Virus record (IMG/VR): IMGVR_UViG_3300042923_001106
Coordinates: 62,001-126,000 of that record
Direction: 5' to 3' (one strand)
Origin: a virus
DNA length: 64,000 nt
The notes under the pieces are model-generated. The model was not told the DNA's origin, ran no database searches, and saw only the letters and a list, made by a program, of their open reading frames with translations. Positions 7,351 to 16,242 of this stretch are shown one piece after another. A program made the position numbers and the translations under genes. How positions within the stretch are numbered: the first letter of the stretch is position 1; each line of letters opens with the position of its first letter.

Positions 7351-8181
7351 ATGTCAGATATCCAGAAGCATACGACAATTAAAGTAAACGATGACATTAA
7401 AGATCGAATCAATACTTTGGTCGAAGAGTTGGGTGCCAGTAGTCAAAAAGATGCGATGGATTATTTGTTAGGTTTACATGCAGTCAAAAGAGAAATTGAG
7501 AGCGGTAAAGAAATTCCTCGGATCACTGACATGAAGTATCACTTTGCTCGTATCGAAGGTATTTTCACTGAGTTTGTACTAACATCAAGAGACCGTGAGG
7601 TTTTTGATGCTGAGACCATTAGTATACTGAAACAAACTATAGAAGATCAAAAGATCCAACTGTATGACAAGTCGATTGAGAATAGTAGTCTGAGAGAAAA
7701 TTATGATCAATCTATGCAAGAGTTGACTACTAGGCACGAAAATGAAATATCTGTTTACTCTGCTGAATTTGACAGAGTAAAAGGTGTAAGTGCTCTTGTT
7801 AAAGAAAATACAGCCAAAGAACTTAAACAGATGGAGCAGCTGGTCGAGCAGTATAAGGAGTCAAAAGAGCAAGCTGAGAAGTTAGTCAAGTTAGCACAAG
7901 AAGCAAGCGAAAATGCTCAAAATAAACTTAATGAATATTCAAATAAGGTGAAGGAATATGACTTGCTTCAACAAGTGAATGAGGATCTGAAAAGCAAATT
8001 ATCAGAAATTAAGAATTTGCTTAAAGGAAAAGAGTATGAATGCAAAGAAGCGATATTGGCTACCGAGAGAAAGCGTCTCGAACAGGTTGGTAAATTGCGT
8101 GAAGAGTTAGCGTCTCAAAGAGAAATATATGCTGAACTCAAGATCGAATCGTCTCGGTTAAGAGGAGCACACGATAAATAA
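7351..8181 (+). CDS. Ribbon-helix-helix coiled-coil DNA-binding protein
   Basis: A 276-residue protein. Residues 7-45 (TTIKVNDDIKDRINTLVEEL, then SSQKDAMDYLL) fit a ribbon-helix-helix fold. From about residue 95 to the end it is an almost continuous coiled coil rich in Glu, Lys and Gln. This plan recalls KfrA-like or partition-associated proteins. GTATAC repeats fill the unusually long (about 15-base) gap between AAGGAG and the ATG, so autoregulation is likely. Confidence 0.65.
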   Translation: MSDIQKHTTIKVNDDIKDRINTLVEELGASSQKDAMDYLLGLHAVKREIESGKEIPRITDMKYHFARIEGIFTEFVLTSRDREVFDAETISILKQTIEDQKIQLYDKSIENSSLRENYDQSMQELTTRHENEISVYSAEFDRVKGVSALVKENTAKELKQMEQLVEQYKESKEQAEKLVKLAQEASENAQNKLNEYSNKVKEYDLLQQVNEDLKSKLSEIKNLLKGKEYECKEAILATERKRLEQVGKLREELASQREIYAELKIESSRLRGAHDK

Positions 8182-8210
8182 AATAAATAACAGAATGGGA
8201 GTTACTATAA

Positions 8211-8510
8211 ATGAAACTTGAAAAGTACCTTGAGGAAAACCATCCTGATGTGCTTGGTCAATATCGTGCATTTATTAGAAAAGATACACTTCCCAAAATC
8301 GGGGCTACTGTAAAGACCATTCGAGGTGGATTTGGTGACTGGAAGGGTGGACGGCATCTTAGAGTTGTAGGTTATGGATATAAGGGAGAGAAAAGTGGTG
8401 GCGCGTCATGGGGAGATAACTTCATCGTCTTAAGAGGGGATAGTCGGAAGGATGAGTACCTTTCAAGAATGGACGAATGGTGGAATGACTTTGTTATTGT
8501 GAATGAATGA
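8211..8510 (+). CDS. Hypothetical protein, 99 aa
   Basis: ATG after GGGAGTTACTATAA. The centre is Gly-rich and beta-like (TIRGGFGDWKGGRHLRVVGYGY), compatible with an SH3-like or OB-like barrel. Unknown. Confidence 0.6.
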   Translation: MKLEKYLEENHPDVLGQYRAFIRKDTLPKIGATVKTIRGGFGDWKGGRHLRVVGYGYKGEKSGGASWGDNFIVLRGDSRKDEYLSRMDEWWNDFVIVNE

Positions 8511-8536
8511 AATCACTATTTCATCGGAGGAATATG

Positions 8537-9004
8537 ATGGAACAAATTAGCAAATACCACTATAAAACTTACGTAGGTTTCAAAGAGGATAATGGATATA
8601 GAATGAGTTGGAATTCAAGTCATCCAGATCTTGAGCCAACAGAAACATTCAGTTTAGGTTATACAGATGTTTATTGTGTCTATTGTTGTGGTCAAGCGTA
8701 TCCAATTCAAGCAGGACTAAAAGGAGTTGTATACGGCTACACCAAAAACTATGATGTGACCGGTTATACATGTATCTGTGAAGCAGCCGAGAATGAAAAG
8801 TTACAAAGAAAAGAATTGAAGGAGTTACAAGAAAGACATAAAAAAGAAGAATTAGAACTGATGAGAAAGTTTCAACCACTTCTAAAGCAGGATAAACGGA
8901 AACGTCTTGAATTGAAGCATAAACGAGAATTGTATGAGCTTGAAAATGATGAGAAATACGAAAGACAGATGTCGTTGAGAAGTAATGAAGTAGTTAGGAA
9001 ATAA
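8537..9004 (+). CDS. Zinc-ribbon plus coiled-coil protein, 155 aa
   Basis: The second ATG (8537) gives the better spacing to CGGAGG; 8534 is also possible. Residues 45-85 contain CVYCCG and CIC, a zinc-ribbon-like set, followed by a long charged helix to the C-terminus. Unknown phage protein. Confidence 0.6.
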   Translation: MEQISKYHYKTYVGFKEDNGYRMSWNSSHPDLEPTETFSLGYTDVYCVYCCGQAYPIQAGLKGVVYGYTKNYDVTGYTCICEAAENEKLQRKELKELQERHKKEELELMRKFQPLLKQDKRKRLELKHKRELYELENDEKYERQMSLRSNEVVRK

Positions 9005-9018
9005 AATCGGTATTTTAT
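9001..9018. repeat. Inter-gene inverted repeat, clean copy
   Basis: ATAAAAT-cggt-ATTTTAT: perfect 7-bp arms, starting on the stop codon of the upstream gene and ending just before AGAGGTG. A representative copy of the family described under the 541-60,985 entry. Confidence 0.8.
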
Positions 9019-9030
9019 CGAGAGGTGATA

Positions 9031-9228
9031 ATGAAAATGAGTGATGAACAGGTGGCGTCACTATATAAATTTTATGTTAAAGAGACGATACGGTTGCTCA
9101 ACATTAAATGTAGAACCAAAAATAGAAGAATTAAATTTAAACTATTTGCAAGGATTATGAAATTAAAAGATAAATATGATTGGACTTATGATGAGATTTA
9201 TAGACGTAGACTATTACAATTCAAATGA
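9031..9228 (+). CDS. Small basic protein, 65 aa
   Basis: ATG 9031 follows AGAGGTGATA. Strongly basic (KCRTKNRRIKFKLFARIMKLK), possibly nucleic-acid binding. Unknown. Confidence 0.55.
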   Translation: MKMSDEQVASLYKFYVKETIRLLNIKCRTKNRRIKFKLFARIMKLKDKYDWTYDEIYRRRLLQFK

Positions 9229-9242
9229 AATTTGTGTTTCAT
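9225..9242. repeat. Inter-gene inverted repeat, clean copy
   Basis: ATGAAA-tttgtg-TTTCAT: perfect 6-bp arms overlapping the TGA stop codon of the 9031 gene. Confidence 0.75.
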
Positions 9243-9284
9243 CTTACGATTTAAAATAAAATAAACCAAAGGGAGAACTAGTAA

Positions 9285-11054
9285 ATGGAATTTAAACAAT
9301 TCAAAGAAATGCTGCAAACAAATTTTCAACAAATGTCGAAAGAAGTAACACACTTATTTGAAGTGAACTTGGATAAGGATGAACTCTGGAACTTGTACTT
9401 AGACAGTTTTCCAGATGGAACTAATTTGATTTTCAGAGAACGAAGAGAATATGACTGTTCTTGCTGTAGACAATTTGTAAAAAATATTGGCAATGCGGTT
9501 GTGATCAAGAACAATAAAGTAACGACCATCTGGGATTTCGAGACGGATGATGTTAAATTTCAACCTGTTCTTGATGCGCTATCATCGTTTGTCAAATCTA
9601 AAGTTGTTTCTGACGTATACATTAGCAAATTTAAGAAAATGGGAACAGATAAAAATTTCGAAGAGGTTAACGGTGGTGCAAAGGAATGGCAACATCTTTA
9701 TCTTGAACTACCTGATAAGTATGTAGATAAAAGTTCGCGTTCTGAGGGTGACATTAAGGGAACTTACCGTGACACGAGAAACGTCTTCAAAAGATCCTTA
9801 GATGAAATTACTGAAGAAAGTCTTCTGACCGTGTTGGAACTCATTTCACAAAACTCGCTCTATAAGGGTGAAGAGTGGAAAGCAGCGTTAACAGAGTTCC
9901 ACAAGCATAAAAAAGAATACGATAAACTCCAGACACAACAAGAGAAGTCAAATTATGCTTGGGAGCAATCCGTAAAAGTTGGTGGCGCTATTGGCAGAAT
10001 CCGAAACCATAGCATGGGCACATTGTTGATTAACCTGAGCGAAGGAATGGATCTTGATACAGCCGTCAGGAAGTATGAAGTAATTGTTGCTCCGTCCAAT
10101 TACAAAAGACCGAAAGCAATCTTTACTAAGAAAATGTTGGATGATGCAAAAGAAACATTGCAACAACTTGGATATATGAATTCTCTTAATCGGCGTTTTG
10201 CCACTCTCGACGATATTACAGTGAATAATATCCTTTTCTCCAACAAAGATTCTGCGAAGCGAATTAGCGGCTCCGACGTGTTCGATGAAATGTTGGGCGA
10301 AGTTGCTATTAATCCGAAGAAATTTTCTAAAGTTGAAGAGATCCCGATTGAAGCATTTATCAAAGAAGTGCTGCCGACATCTAAGGAAGTCGAGGTTTTC
10401 CTAGAAAACAAACACTCTAACAACATGGTTTCCTTGATTGCTCCAGAGAATAGGGATGATAAAACTATGTTTAAATGGGGAAACGGTTTTAGTTGGGCAT
10501 ACTCTGGAAACATTACCGACAGTGCAATGAAAGAGCGAGTGAAGTCGGCAGGTGGCAATGTAGAAGGTGTATTGCGGTTCTCGATTCAATGGAATGACGG
10601 AAATTTCAACGGTAATGATTTCGACGCTCACTGTATCGAGCCAAGTGGCAATCAAATTTATTACGGTAGCAAGAAAAACTGGGCCACTACTGGTGAATTG
10701 GATGTAGATATCATTCGTCCCGAAAGAAGCAAGCCAGCAGTTGAAAATATTACATGGACAAATAGAGATAAGATGGCAAAGGGAACTTATAAATTCTTTG
10801 TTCACTGCTACTCTAACAATGGCGGTCGGGATGGATTTAAGGCAGAGATCGAGTTCGGTGGACAAATTTATTCGTTTGAATACAACAAAGAACTTCGTCA
10901 AGGTGAGAAGGTGCATGTTGCAGAAGTTAATTTCGATCAAGATGGGTTTACAGTTAATGAAAAACTGCCTTCCAATGTATCATCTCGCGACATTTGGAAT
11001 GTAAAATCGAATCAATTTGTTCCGGTTTCGGTCGTCATGTATTCGCCTAACTAG
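9285..11054 (+). pseudogene. Conserved phage protein with DUF2135-like domain, 5' part, split by an IS
   Basis: The first 589 codons of a gene that resumes at 12,776 after the insertion sequence. The N-terminal part has CSCCRQF at about residue 45. Residues about 430-540 ([19 protein letters not shown], then [22 protein letters not shown]) resemble the beta-sandwich of YfaP/DUF2135 proteins. The TAG stop is made by the IS end. Joining the halves across one copy of the 6-bp duplication restores ...[19 protein letters not shown] in frame, giving about 680 aa. Similar proteins occur in many tailed phages; the role is unknown. Confidence 0.8.
11048..11053. repeat. Left target-site duplication TAACTA
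   Basis: TAACTA directly abuts the left inverted repeat and is repeated at 12,775-12,780. The duplication shows recent insertion into the phage gene. Confidence 0.8.
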
Positions 11055-12774
11055 GGCTTGCTGAACAAAGTTTTCTCGAGCTAAGCCCAACGAACATTTC
11101 CGTAAACCAAGAATCTGAAAAAAAGAAAAAAGAGAGCCCGTAGTCGGCGCTCCAAGTTCATGACCAAGAATTGGAGGGTGATTACGGTTTGACTGGAATC
11201 GGATCGGCGTGTTCGAATAAGACCAAGCCCAAATCGACGTTTGCCTTCTCCGAATTTCCCTTCGATGGCATTTCGATCTGCAGCGTCTTGGCGTTCTTGC
11301 TTTCGATGATCCTGTTCCTGATTCACTTTTGTGGGTCTACCTAGCTTGGGACCACTTAGCCGAATTCCTAGTGCCTTGCAATAGTTTAAGTTTTCTCGGT
11401 TTCGGTAGATCTTATCGGCCAAGATGACAGCTGGATAGTAGCCATGACGCTCTTTGTATGCTTCAACCGATCCCTGTAATGTGGTCGACTCATTAAAATT
11501 ATCCCATTGCATCGTTTCGATCCAAGTGTATCCGCCCACCAAACTGGCCGCAACCTTGGCACCAAATTCAACTGGTGTTCCTGCTTTTCCCCGGACGATG
11601 GGGCGTACATGAGGCTGCTCGATGCTCACGATACGATCCGCGACGGAATGGGTTTGGTTTTTCATCATCTCGCTCTGTTGCCGAACCAGTTCATGGATGA
11701 CAAGGAGGTGGTGATAGTGGGTTTTGCTGAGTACGGTGAGCGGTGTGTGTTCGAGCAGCTTTTCGATGATTCGCAAGTCTCTACCCACATAGGAAAGCTG
11801 CTTCTTGACTGCTTTTTTAATTGTCTTCCCTTTCACTTTGCGCTGCTTGGATACGTTCAGAAAAGCTTTTCGAGCTTCCTCACGATAGGTCCGTGGCTTT
11901 TCCATTTGGCCGATGTGCGGTTGGTGCAGGGTATCGATGATACGTTCTAGGATCTCTCGAGCATGATTCAGCAAGCCCAAGTCCGTCGGATACTTGATGT
12001 CAGCTGGCGCACACGTCGCATCCAGCATTAACGTTCCCAGGTTGGTTTCGTTCTCACCGGACTTTGGTGGTAAGACTTTGAGTGTTTTCATCGGTTTCCG
12101 CACTTTTTTTAGAGGGGATTCGGCCACCTCTGGAACCGTAAGGGCGTCTCCAACCTCCAACGTCAATTGACCGCTGTCAGGATCGTCATCGTCCTTGTCC
12201 TTACTGGCCTTTTCTTGGCGTTGGGCAGCAGCTTCTTGCTCGGCTTTCAAACCTTCCTTGGCAATCACATCATTGACTTCGGCCAGAACATCGGCACCCA
12301 AACGCACTCGAAAATGAGTCATGAGGGAATGATGGAACGGCTCTTGATCGATATAACCCACATACCCAAGGAAGAACTGAAGGTATGGATTTTCCATGAT
12401 CTGCAGGGTTGTTTCCCGATCACTCAAACCAAGTCTTTCCTTGATGATCAACGCTCCAAGTGCGATTCGAACCGAATACGCTTCTTGACCTAGGAGTGGT
12501 GACCTGAACGAATCGGTATACTTCTCTTCCACCTTGTCCCACGGGATCATCTTGGCAAGTTGAACCCAACGATTATTAGGATTCAGTTTCCCACCGAAAG
12601 GCAGATGGAAATCTTCTATAAGTTTTGGCGTACTTTCACTCATTTTAAACATTATTTATTCACTCCGTATGCAAGGTTTTTGGCCGATTTCCGTCTTTTT
12701 CCTTGCATATAAATTCGACAGAATGAGCTCAAACCCCTTGTGGGAGTAAGAAATTATATTTGTTCAGCAAGCCC
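11054..12774 (-). mobile_element. Complete insertion sequence (IS1182/IS5-superfamily type)
   Basis: About 1.72 kb bounded by perfect 16-bp inverted repeats, GGGCTTGCTGAACAAA (11,054-11,069) and its complement (12,759-12,774), with a 6-bp TAACTA duplication outside. One transposase gene on the minus strand. Base composition is clearly more GC-rich than the surrounding phage genes. The assignment of family is by transposase resemblance. Confidence 0.92.
11081..12652 (-). CDS. IS transposase, DDE type
   Basis: A 523-residue protein that looks full length. The N-terminal DUF772-type region includes NNRWVQLAKMIPWD and ALIIKERLGLSDRETT. First catalytic Asp in MLDATCAPADIKYP, second near AVILADKIYRNREN, and Glu in RNAIEGKFGEGKRRFGLG. 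A low-complexity Gln/Lys/Asp linker lies at about 135-170. It catalyses cut-and-paste or copy-paste of its own IS. GGAGTG precedes the ATG. Confidence 0.9.
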   Translation of the reverse strand: MFKMSESTPKLIEDFHLPFGGKLNPNNRWVQLAKMIPWDKVEEKYTDSFRSPLLGQEAYSVRIALGALIIKERLGLSDRETTLQIMENPYLQFFLGYVGYIDQEPFHHSLMTHFRVRLGADVLAEVNDVIAKEGLKAEQEAAAQRQEKASKDKDDDDPDSGQLTLEVGDALTVPEVAESPLKKVRKPMKTLKVLPPKSGENETNLGTLMLDATCAPADIKYPTDLGLLNHAREILERIIDTLHQPHIGQMEKPRTYREEARKAFLNVSKQRKVKGKTIKKAVKKQLSYVGRDLRIIEKLLEHTPLTVLSKTHYHHLLVIHELVRQQSEMMKNQTHSVADRIVSIEQPHVRPIVRGKAGTPVEFGAKVAASLVGGYTWIETMQWDNFNESTTLQGSVEAYKERHGYYPAVILADKIYRNRENLNYCKALGIRLSGPKLGRPTKVNQEQDHRKQERQDAADRNAIEGKFGEGKRRFGLGLIRTRRSDSSQTVITLQFLVMNLERRLRALFFLFFRFLVYGNVRWA

Positions 12775-12775
12775 T

Positions 12776-13051
12776 AACTATTGGGATGAGCAGCATGGCA
12801 TTGGACATAAGCATTATTTCTTCATGTTGAAAGATTGCGTTAATCCTGAAAATCCAAATGGATTTTATAATGAATTCTTGAAGGAGGAGTTAGTTCAACA
12901 CAAACGAGTATTTGAAGCGTTGGGCGGCAAGATGGCAGTTAAAGATGTAGATGATCAATTGTCAGGCGTTGGATTCTCTTCGACAAAACGAAATGAGCTA
13001 TTGGTAAAAGTAAAAGGGCAAACCGAACGAGTATTGCAAATTAAATTCTAA
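12776..13051 (+). pseudogene. 3' part of the IS-split phage gene
   Basis: Begins inside the right target-site duplication with [20 protein letters not shown] and runs about 90 codons to ERVLQIKF. It is in frame with the 9285 part once the IS and one duplication are removed. An IS-internal ATG at 12,740 keeps the frame open but is not a native start. Confidence 0.8.
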
Positions 13052-13077
13052 ATTAAACTAAGGAGATGTTTTAGATT

Positions 13078-13467
13078 ATGACAAATGCAAATATGTTTGA
13101 GGTAGCAGTTCGGACTAAGATGCGGTTTACGTTTAAAGGCGTAATTTCTGTAGAGGATCTGTGGGATTTGTCGGTTGAGAATTTGGATGCAATTTTCAAA
13201 ACACTCAATTCGCAACTGAAGCAAGTAAAAGAAGAAAGTTTATTGAGCACAAAAACGAAAGAAGACAAAGAACTGGACGTAAAAATCGAAATCGTAAAAT
13301 ACATTGTTAACGTGAAATTGGAAGAGCGAGATAAGCAGCAAAAAGCGAAAGAGCAAAAGGAAAAGAAGCAGAAGATTCTTGAGCTAATCTCTAACAAACA
13401 AGATGAAGCCTTGCAAAATAAATCCGTTGAAGAACTTCAAGCAATGCTTAACGAATTGGATAACTAA
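13078..13467 (+). CDS. Conserved phage protein, 129 aa
   Basis: ATG after AAGGAGATG. The N-terminus (NMFEVAVRTKMRFTFKG, then SVEDLWDLSVENLDAIFK) resembles a protein often found next to the DUF2135-like gene in phages. The middle is a Lys/Glu/Gln coiled coil. It immediately follows the split gene and probably works with it. Confidence 0.65.
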   Translation: MTNANMFEVAVRTKMRFTFKGVISVEDLWDLSVENLDAIFKTLNSQLKQVKEESLLSTKTKEDKELDVKIEIVKYIVNVKLEERDKQQKAKEQKEKKQKILELISNKQDEALQNKSVEELQAMLNELDN

Positions 13468-13542
13468 GTGATGGAAAGTGGGTGGTGGTTTCTTACCACT
13501 GCCCCATGAAACTCGTCATTCGAGGGAAAAGGAGAATAAAAA

Positions 13543-13806
13543 ATGACAAAAGATGAATGTAAACAAAAATATTGCGAGTTTATTGATTCACTGACTACAG
13601 AAGAATTTCAAAGATATTTAGATGATGATGACGAATATCCTGATTTCTTTTATGGGCTACACTCAAATGTTGAAGACCTAGCTACTGTACTTGTAAGAGA
13701 AATAGATAATAACAAAAGACCAATAGAGATCATCTTATATCCTAAAAATATTCATGGTGAGTTAGAGTTTGCAATTGATATTTGGCACAAATATGAAAGC
13801 AAATAA
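13543..13806 (+). CDS. Hypothetical protein, 87 aa
   Basis: ATG after AAAAGGAG. Acidic (YLDDDDEYPDFFYG) with a beta-hairpin-like C-terminus. Upstream is a small GTGGT/ACCAC hairpin. Unknown. Confidence 0.55.
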   Translation: MTKDECKQKYCEFIDSLTTEEFQRYLDDDDEYPDFFYGLHSNVEDLATVLVREIDNNKRPIEIILYPKNIHGELEFAIDIWHKYESK

Positions 13807-13833
13807 AATTCGTAATTCATAGGAGGAGTTTAA

Positions 13834-14379
13834 ATGAATAAACAATATCAAAAAATCGAATTTACGTGGGGCGGAAATATAGAAACGGCGGTTAATAAAT
13901 TACTGAGTTTTAAAGAGAAAGGAATTCTTGCTTGCGGTGAGTTTAACGGAGTAACCCTGTATTCTGACACGGTTACAATGGACGGAGCATACAATTCGAT
14001 TATAGGGCAGACCAAAAGCGAATTTGATGAGTCGCAAAGAAAATGGAGAGAAGACCATGAGCGCAGAGAAAAAGAGTTCAAAGAGAGCATTCCGACGCTA
14101 AGTGAAGAGTGGATGATTAAAGGTAAAGAAGTGTTGTCTGAGGATAAATGGGAACTATGGGATCGAATTGTTCCAGTTAGGCTTAATGATTTGTATCGTG
14201 GGATGGAGTTGGGATGTTGCTTAGACATTGTAAAAATTCTAAACAATGATGGTAGTCTCGATGAGGCGAAAAAGGCAATCGAAGATCAAAATCATTCGGG
14301 AATGTCTTTTGGATTGGTCTGCTCTATGGTCAGAGAGTTTAGTGACCGAGGAAATGAATTCGTAAGTTACGTCAGGTAA
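13834..14379 (+). CDS. Conserved phage protein, 181 aa
   Basis: ATG after AGGAGG. Beta-rich N-terminus (IEFTWGGNIETAVNKLL, then ACGEFNGVTLYSDTVTMD), a charged central helix, and a helical C-terminus. The pattern is familiar from phage gene clusters, but no function is known to me. Confidence 0.6.
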   Translation: MNKQYQKIEFTWGGNIETAVNKLLSFKEKGILACGEFNGVTLYSDTVTMDGAYNSIIGQTKSEFDESQRKWREDHERREKEFKESIPTLSEEWMIKGKEVLSEDKWELWDRIVPVRLNDLYRGMELGCCLDIVKILNNDGSLDEAKKAIEDQNHSGMSFGLVCSMVREFSDRGNEFVSYVR

Positions 14380-14511
14380 GGTTATCAAATAAAATCCGCA
14401 TTTTATAAAATAAAAATATAGAGTATTAATTAAATTTGATTAAGAATACCTCTTATACATAACATATCAGTCACCTTAGAGAATGACAAAAAAATCAAAG
14501 AGGTGATTTTT

Positions 14512-14697
14512 ATTGGACGGTATTTATTGGAGAAAATGATTGGCTACGATCCGAACACTAAAGTTGAAACTTGGCAAAAGGTAATGGAGAGCGATGATTT
14601 GGATACTCTAAAAGAATTTCTTGGTAATAATTATCGAATCATTGATCGTGCAACCGGCGGATATGGAAGAGAAATATTTAGGAGTGAGTTAGAGTAA
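14512..14697 (+). CDS. Hypothetical protein, 61 aa, probable ATT start
   Basis: AAAGAGGTG is spaced 6-7 bases from ATT at 14,512 (MGRYLLEKMIGYDP if ATT is read as Met). The only upstream canonical start, GTG 14,503, lies inside the ribosome binding site itself. The next canonical starts are TTG 14,527 and ATG 14,536, far from any purine-rich site. Function unknown. Confidence 0.5.
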   Translation: MGRYLLEKMIGYDPNTKVETWQKVMESDDLDTLKEFLGNNYRIIDRATGGYGREIFRSELE

Positions 14698-14702
14698 CAA
14701 AA

Positions 14703-14728
14703 ATCCTGCTGATGAGATTCAGCAGGAT
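14703..14728. terminator. Bidirectional terminator
   Basis: ATCCTGCTG and CAGCAGGAT form a perfect 9-bp stem with an 8-base loop between convergent genes. Confidence 0.75.
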
Positions 14729-14738
14729 GTACATAATT

Positions 14739-14930
14739 CTAGGATTCTTCTACATCGTCGAATGATATAAATGTATCTAGAACTTCGAATGTTACATTAT
14801 CCTCAACTTCGGTAGCATTTAGATAATCATAGTTTATCATTGCTTGATTTAACGCTTCTTCGGGTGAATTTGCTGGGATTCGAAGTGTTATGTATTTCGT
14901 ATAAGTTCCGTAAACAATGTACTCTTCCAC
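14739..14930 (-). CDS. Hypothetical protein, 63 aa, divergent from the XRE repressor
   Basis: GTG start after AAAGGAGCG on the minus strand. Sequence EYIVYGTYTKYITLRIPANS then an acidic tail; reminiscent of small beta-alpha-beta phage proteins. It shares the TGTGTCC operator region with the divergent 15,063 gene and is probably co-regulated with it. Confidence 0.6.
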   Translation of the reverse strand: MEEYIVYGTYTKYITLRIPANSPEEALNQAMINYDYLNATEVEDNVTFEVLDTFISFDDVEES

Positions 14931-14947
14931 TGATTATTCGCTCCTTT

Positions 14948-15025
14948 TGTGTCCTTGTGTCCTTTGATTGTTATATTAATCTAAATGTGTCCTTGTGTCA
15001 ATATTTTCTTGGAAACGAGGACACG
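14948..15025. promoter_or_regulatory. TGTGTCC operator cluster
   Basis: Direct repeats TGTGTCC at 14,948, 14,956 and 14,986, TGTGTCA at 14,994, and an inverted copy GGACACG at 15,019. Two pairs have an 8-base period. The cluster fills the divergent promoter region and one copy lies in the spacer of the XRE gene promoter: a strong candidate for autoregulatory binding sites. Confidence 0.7.
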
Positions 15026-15037
15026 AAATGATATAAT
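15009..15037 (+). promoter_or_regulatory. Promoter of the XRE repressor gene
   Basis: TTGGAA (15,009-15,014), a 17-base spacer containing GGACACG, then TATAAT (15,032-15,037), about 25 bp in front of the ATG. Confidence 0.65.
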
Positions 15038-15062
15038 GTAGATAATCGGAGGTTGATTAGAA

Positions 15063-15863
15063 ATGTACAACAAAGACACTCTTGGCGAAATTTTAACAGA
15101 ATACAGGGAACAGAATGGGTTAGGGCTTCGGGAAGCAGCAGAAAAGATCGGGATCAGTTATTCATATTTAGGTAAGATTGAAAGGCAAGATGTTAGACCA
15201 CCTAAAGAGACTGTAATCAAAATTGCTGAAACATTGGGACTTTCAGTATATAGGCTACTAAATTCATCCGGATATGTAGTAGACATTTTGAAGGATGTTC
15301 GCACGGTTGATCTAAATTTAACTCATGTTGAGCTTCTTGAAGTATTGGAAAAACATAGAATTTATGCCACTATGTATTTAAGACAAGAGGTTTATAAAGT
15401 AGAGCCAAATTATCGAAAGTTTTGCGACAAAATAAATTTTGAATATGAGAGATTCTATGACATTACTACAAATGAAAGATATACTACATTGCACGAGGCA
15501 GCGACTTTATGTCTTTTTTTAAATGTTAATTTTAGCGATGTATTTCAAATAAAAAAAGTAAATTATGACGTTAAATTTATTGGCATGCAAAAAGAAGAAG
15601 ACGTAGCACTTCAATGTCACATGATGATAGAGAAATTCAAAATTAAAAGTCGTGAGAAAAAAAATGAGAGTTCAGATGAGATTGCGGTAACTGCAGAAAA
15701 TGATAACTCAAGAAAGATTAATTTTTCAACTCATGCAATTTCTCAAGAGTTAATTAATTCAGATATGAAGAAGTATCTGCTAGATATTAATGATGATGAA
15801 CTTTATTACTTAGTTCGACAACTTCAGTTATATCGACAGTTAAGATTGAAAATAGGTAAATAA
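15063..15863 (+). CDS. XRE-family transcriptional regulator
   Basis: A 266-residue protein. Residues 6-65 are a clear Cro/CI-type helix-turn-helix: LGEILTEYREQNGLGLREAA, ISYSYLGKIERQDVRPPKET, LGLSVYRLL. The remaining 200 residues have no recognised domain and may be a ligand- or partner-sensing part. The divergent TGTGTCC cluster points to autorepression and control of the minus-strand neighbour. Confidence 0.8.
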   Translation: MYNKDTLGEILTEYREQNGLGLREAAEKIGISYSYLGKIERQDVRPPKETVIKIAETLGLSVYRLLNSSGYVVDILKDVRTVDLNLTHVELLEVLEKHRIYATMYLRQEVYKVEPNYRKFCDKINFEYERFYDITTNERYTTLHEAATLCLFLNVNFSDVFQIKKVNYDVKFIGMQKEEDVALQCHMMIEKFKIKSREKKNESSDEIAVTAENDNSRKINFSTHAISQELINSDMKKYLLDINDDELYYLVRQLQLYRQLRLKIGK

Positions 15864-15903
15864 AATCCTGATTTCATACTAACAATAAAAGGAGAATGAA
15901 AAA

Positions 15904-16206
15904 ATGACAGAGTTAATTAGTTATCCAGAACACGAAAAATTGAAAAAGGTAAGAGATAAATCACAAGCGATTGGAGAATTCCTTGTGTGGCTACAAGAAA
16001 GATATACGCTCTGTAGTTATTTACCTGTCAGTACCAGATTGACCGAGGAGGGGCATATTGAGATTGTAGAAGATGAACGCGCCAGACATCCTTTCCATGT
16101 GCCCGTAACAAAAAATATCGAAGACTACTTATCCGATTATTTTGGAATCGATCAAGAGAAATTGGAAAAAGAAAAACGTCAAGCGTTAGCGGCACTAAGG
16201 CAATAA
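15904..16206 (+). CDS. Conserved phage protein, 100 aa
   Basis: ATG after AAAGGAG. The N-terminus (PEHEKLKKVRDKSQAIGEFL) followed by WLQERYTLCSY is a pattern often seen in small phage and conjugative-element proteins. The C-terminus (EDYLSDYFGID) is helical. Role unknown. Confidence 0.65.
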   Translation: MTELISYPEHEKLKKVRDKSQAIGEFLVWLQERYTLCSYLPVSTRLTEEGHIEIVEDERARHPFHVPVTKNIEDYLSDYFGIDQEKLEKEKRQALAALRQ

Positions 16207-16242
16207 AACACGGAATTTATTGGGAAAGGAAGAGAATACAAA

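Noticed and set aside
10100-10940. Long minus-strand open frames inside the DUF2135-like gene
   Set aside because: No ribosome binding sites, no recognisable motifs, fully antisense to a conserved protein: shadows of codon usage.
11507-12493. Plus-strand open frames inside the IS
   Set aside because: Antisense to the transposase; no independent support.
12740-13051. A stand-alone 103-aa gene after the IS
   Set aside because: The first 12 codons come from the IS; the rest rejoins the 9285 gene in frame across the target duplication.
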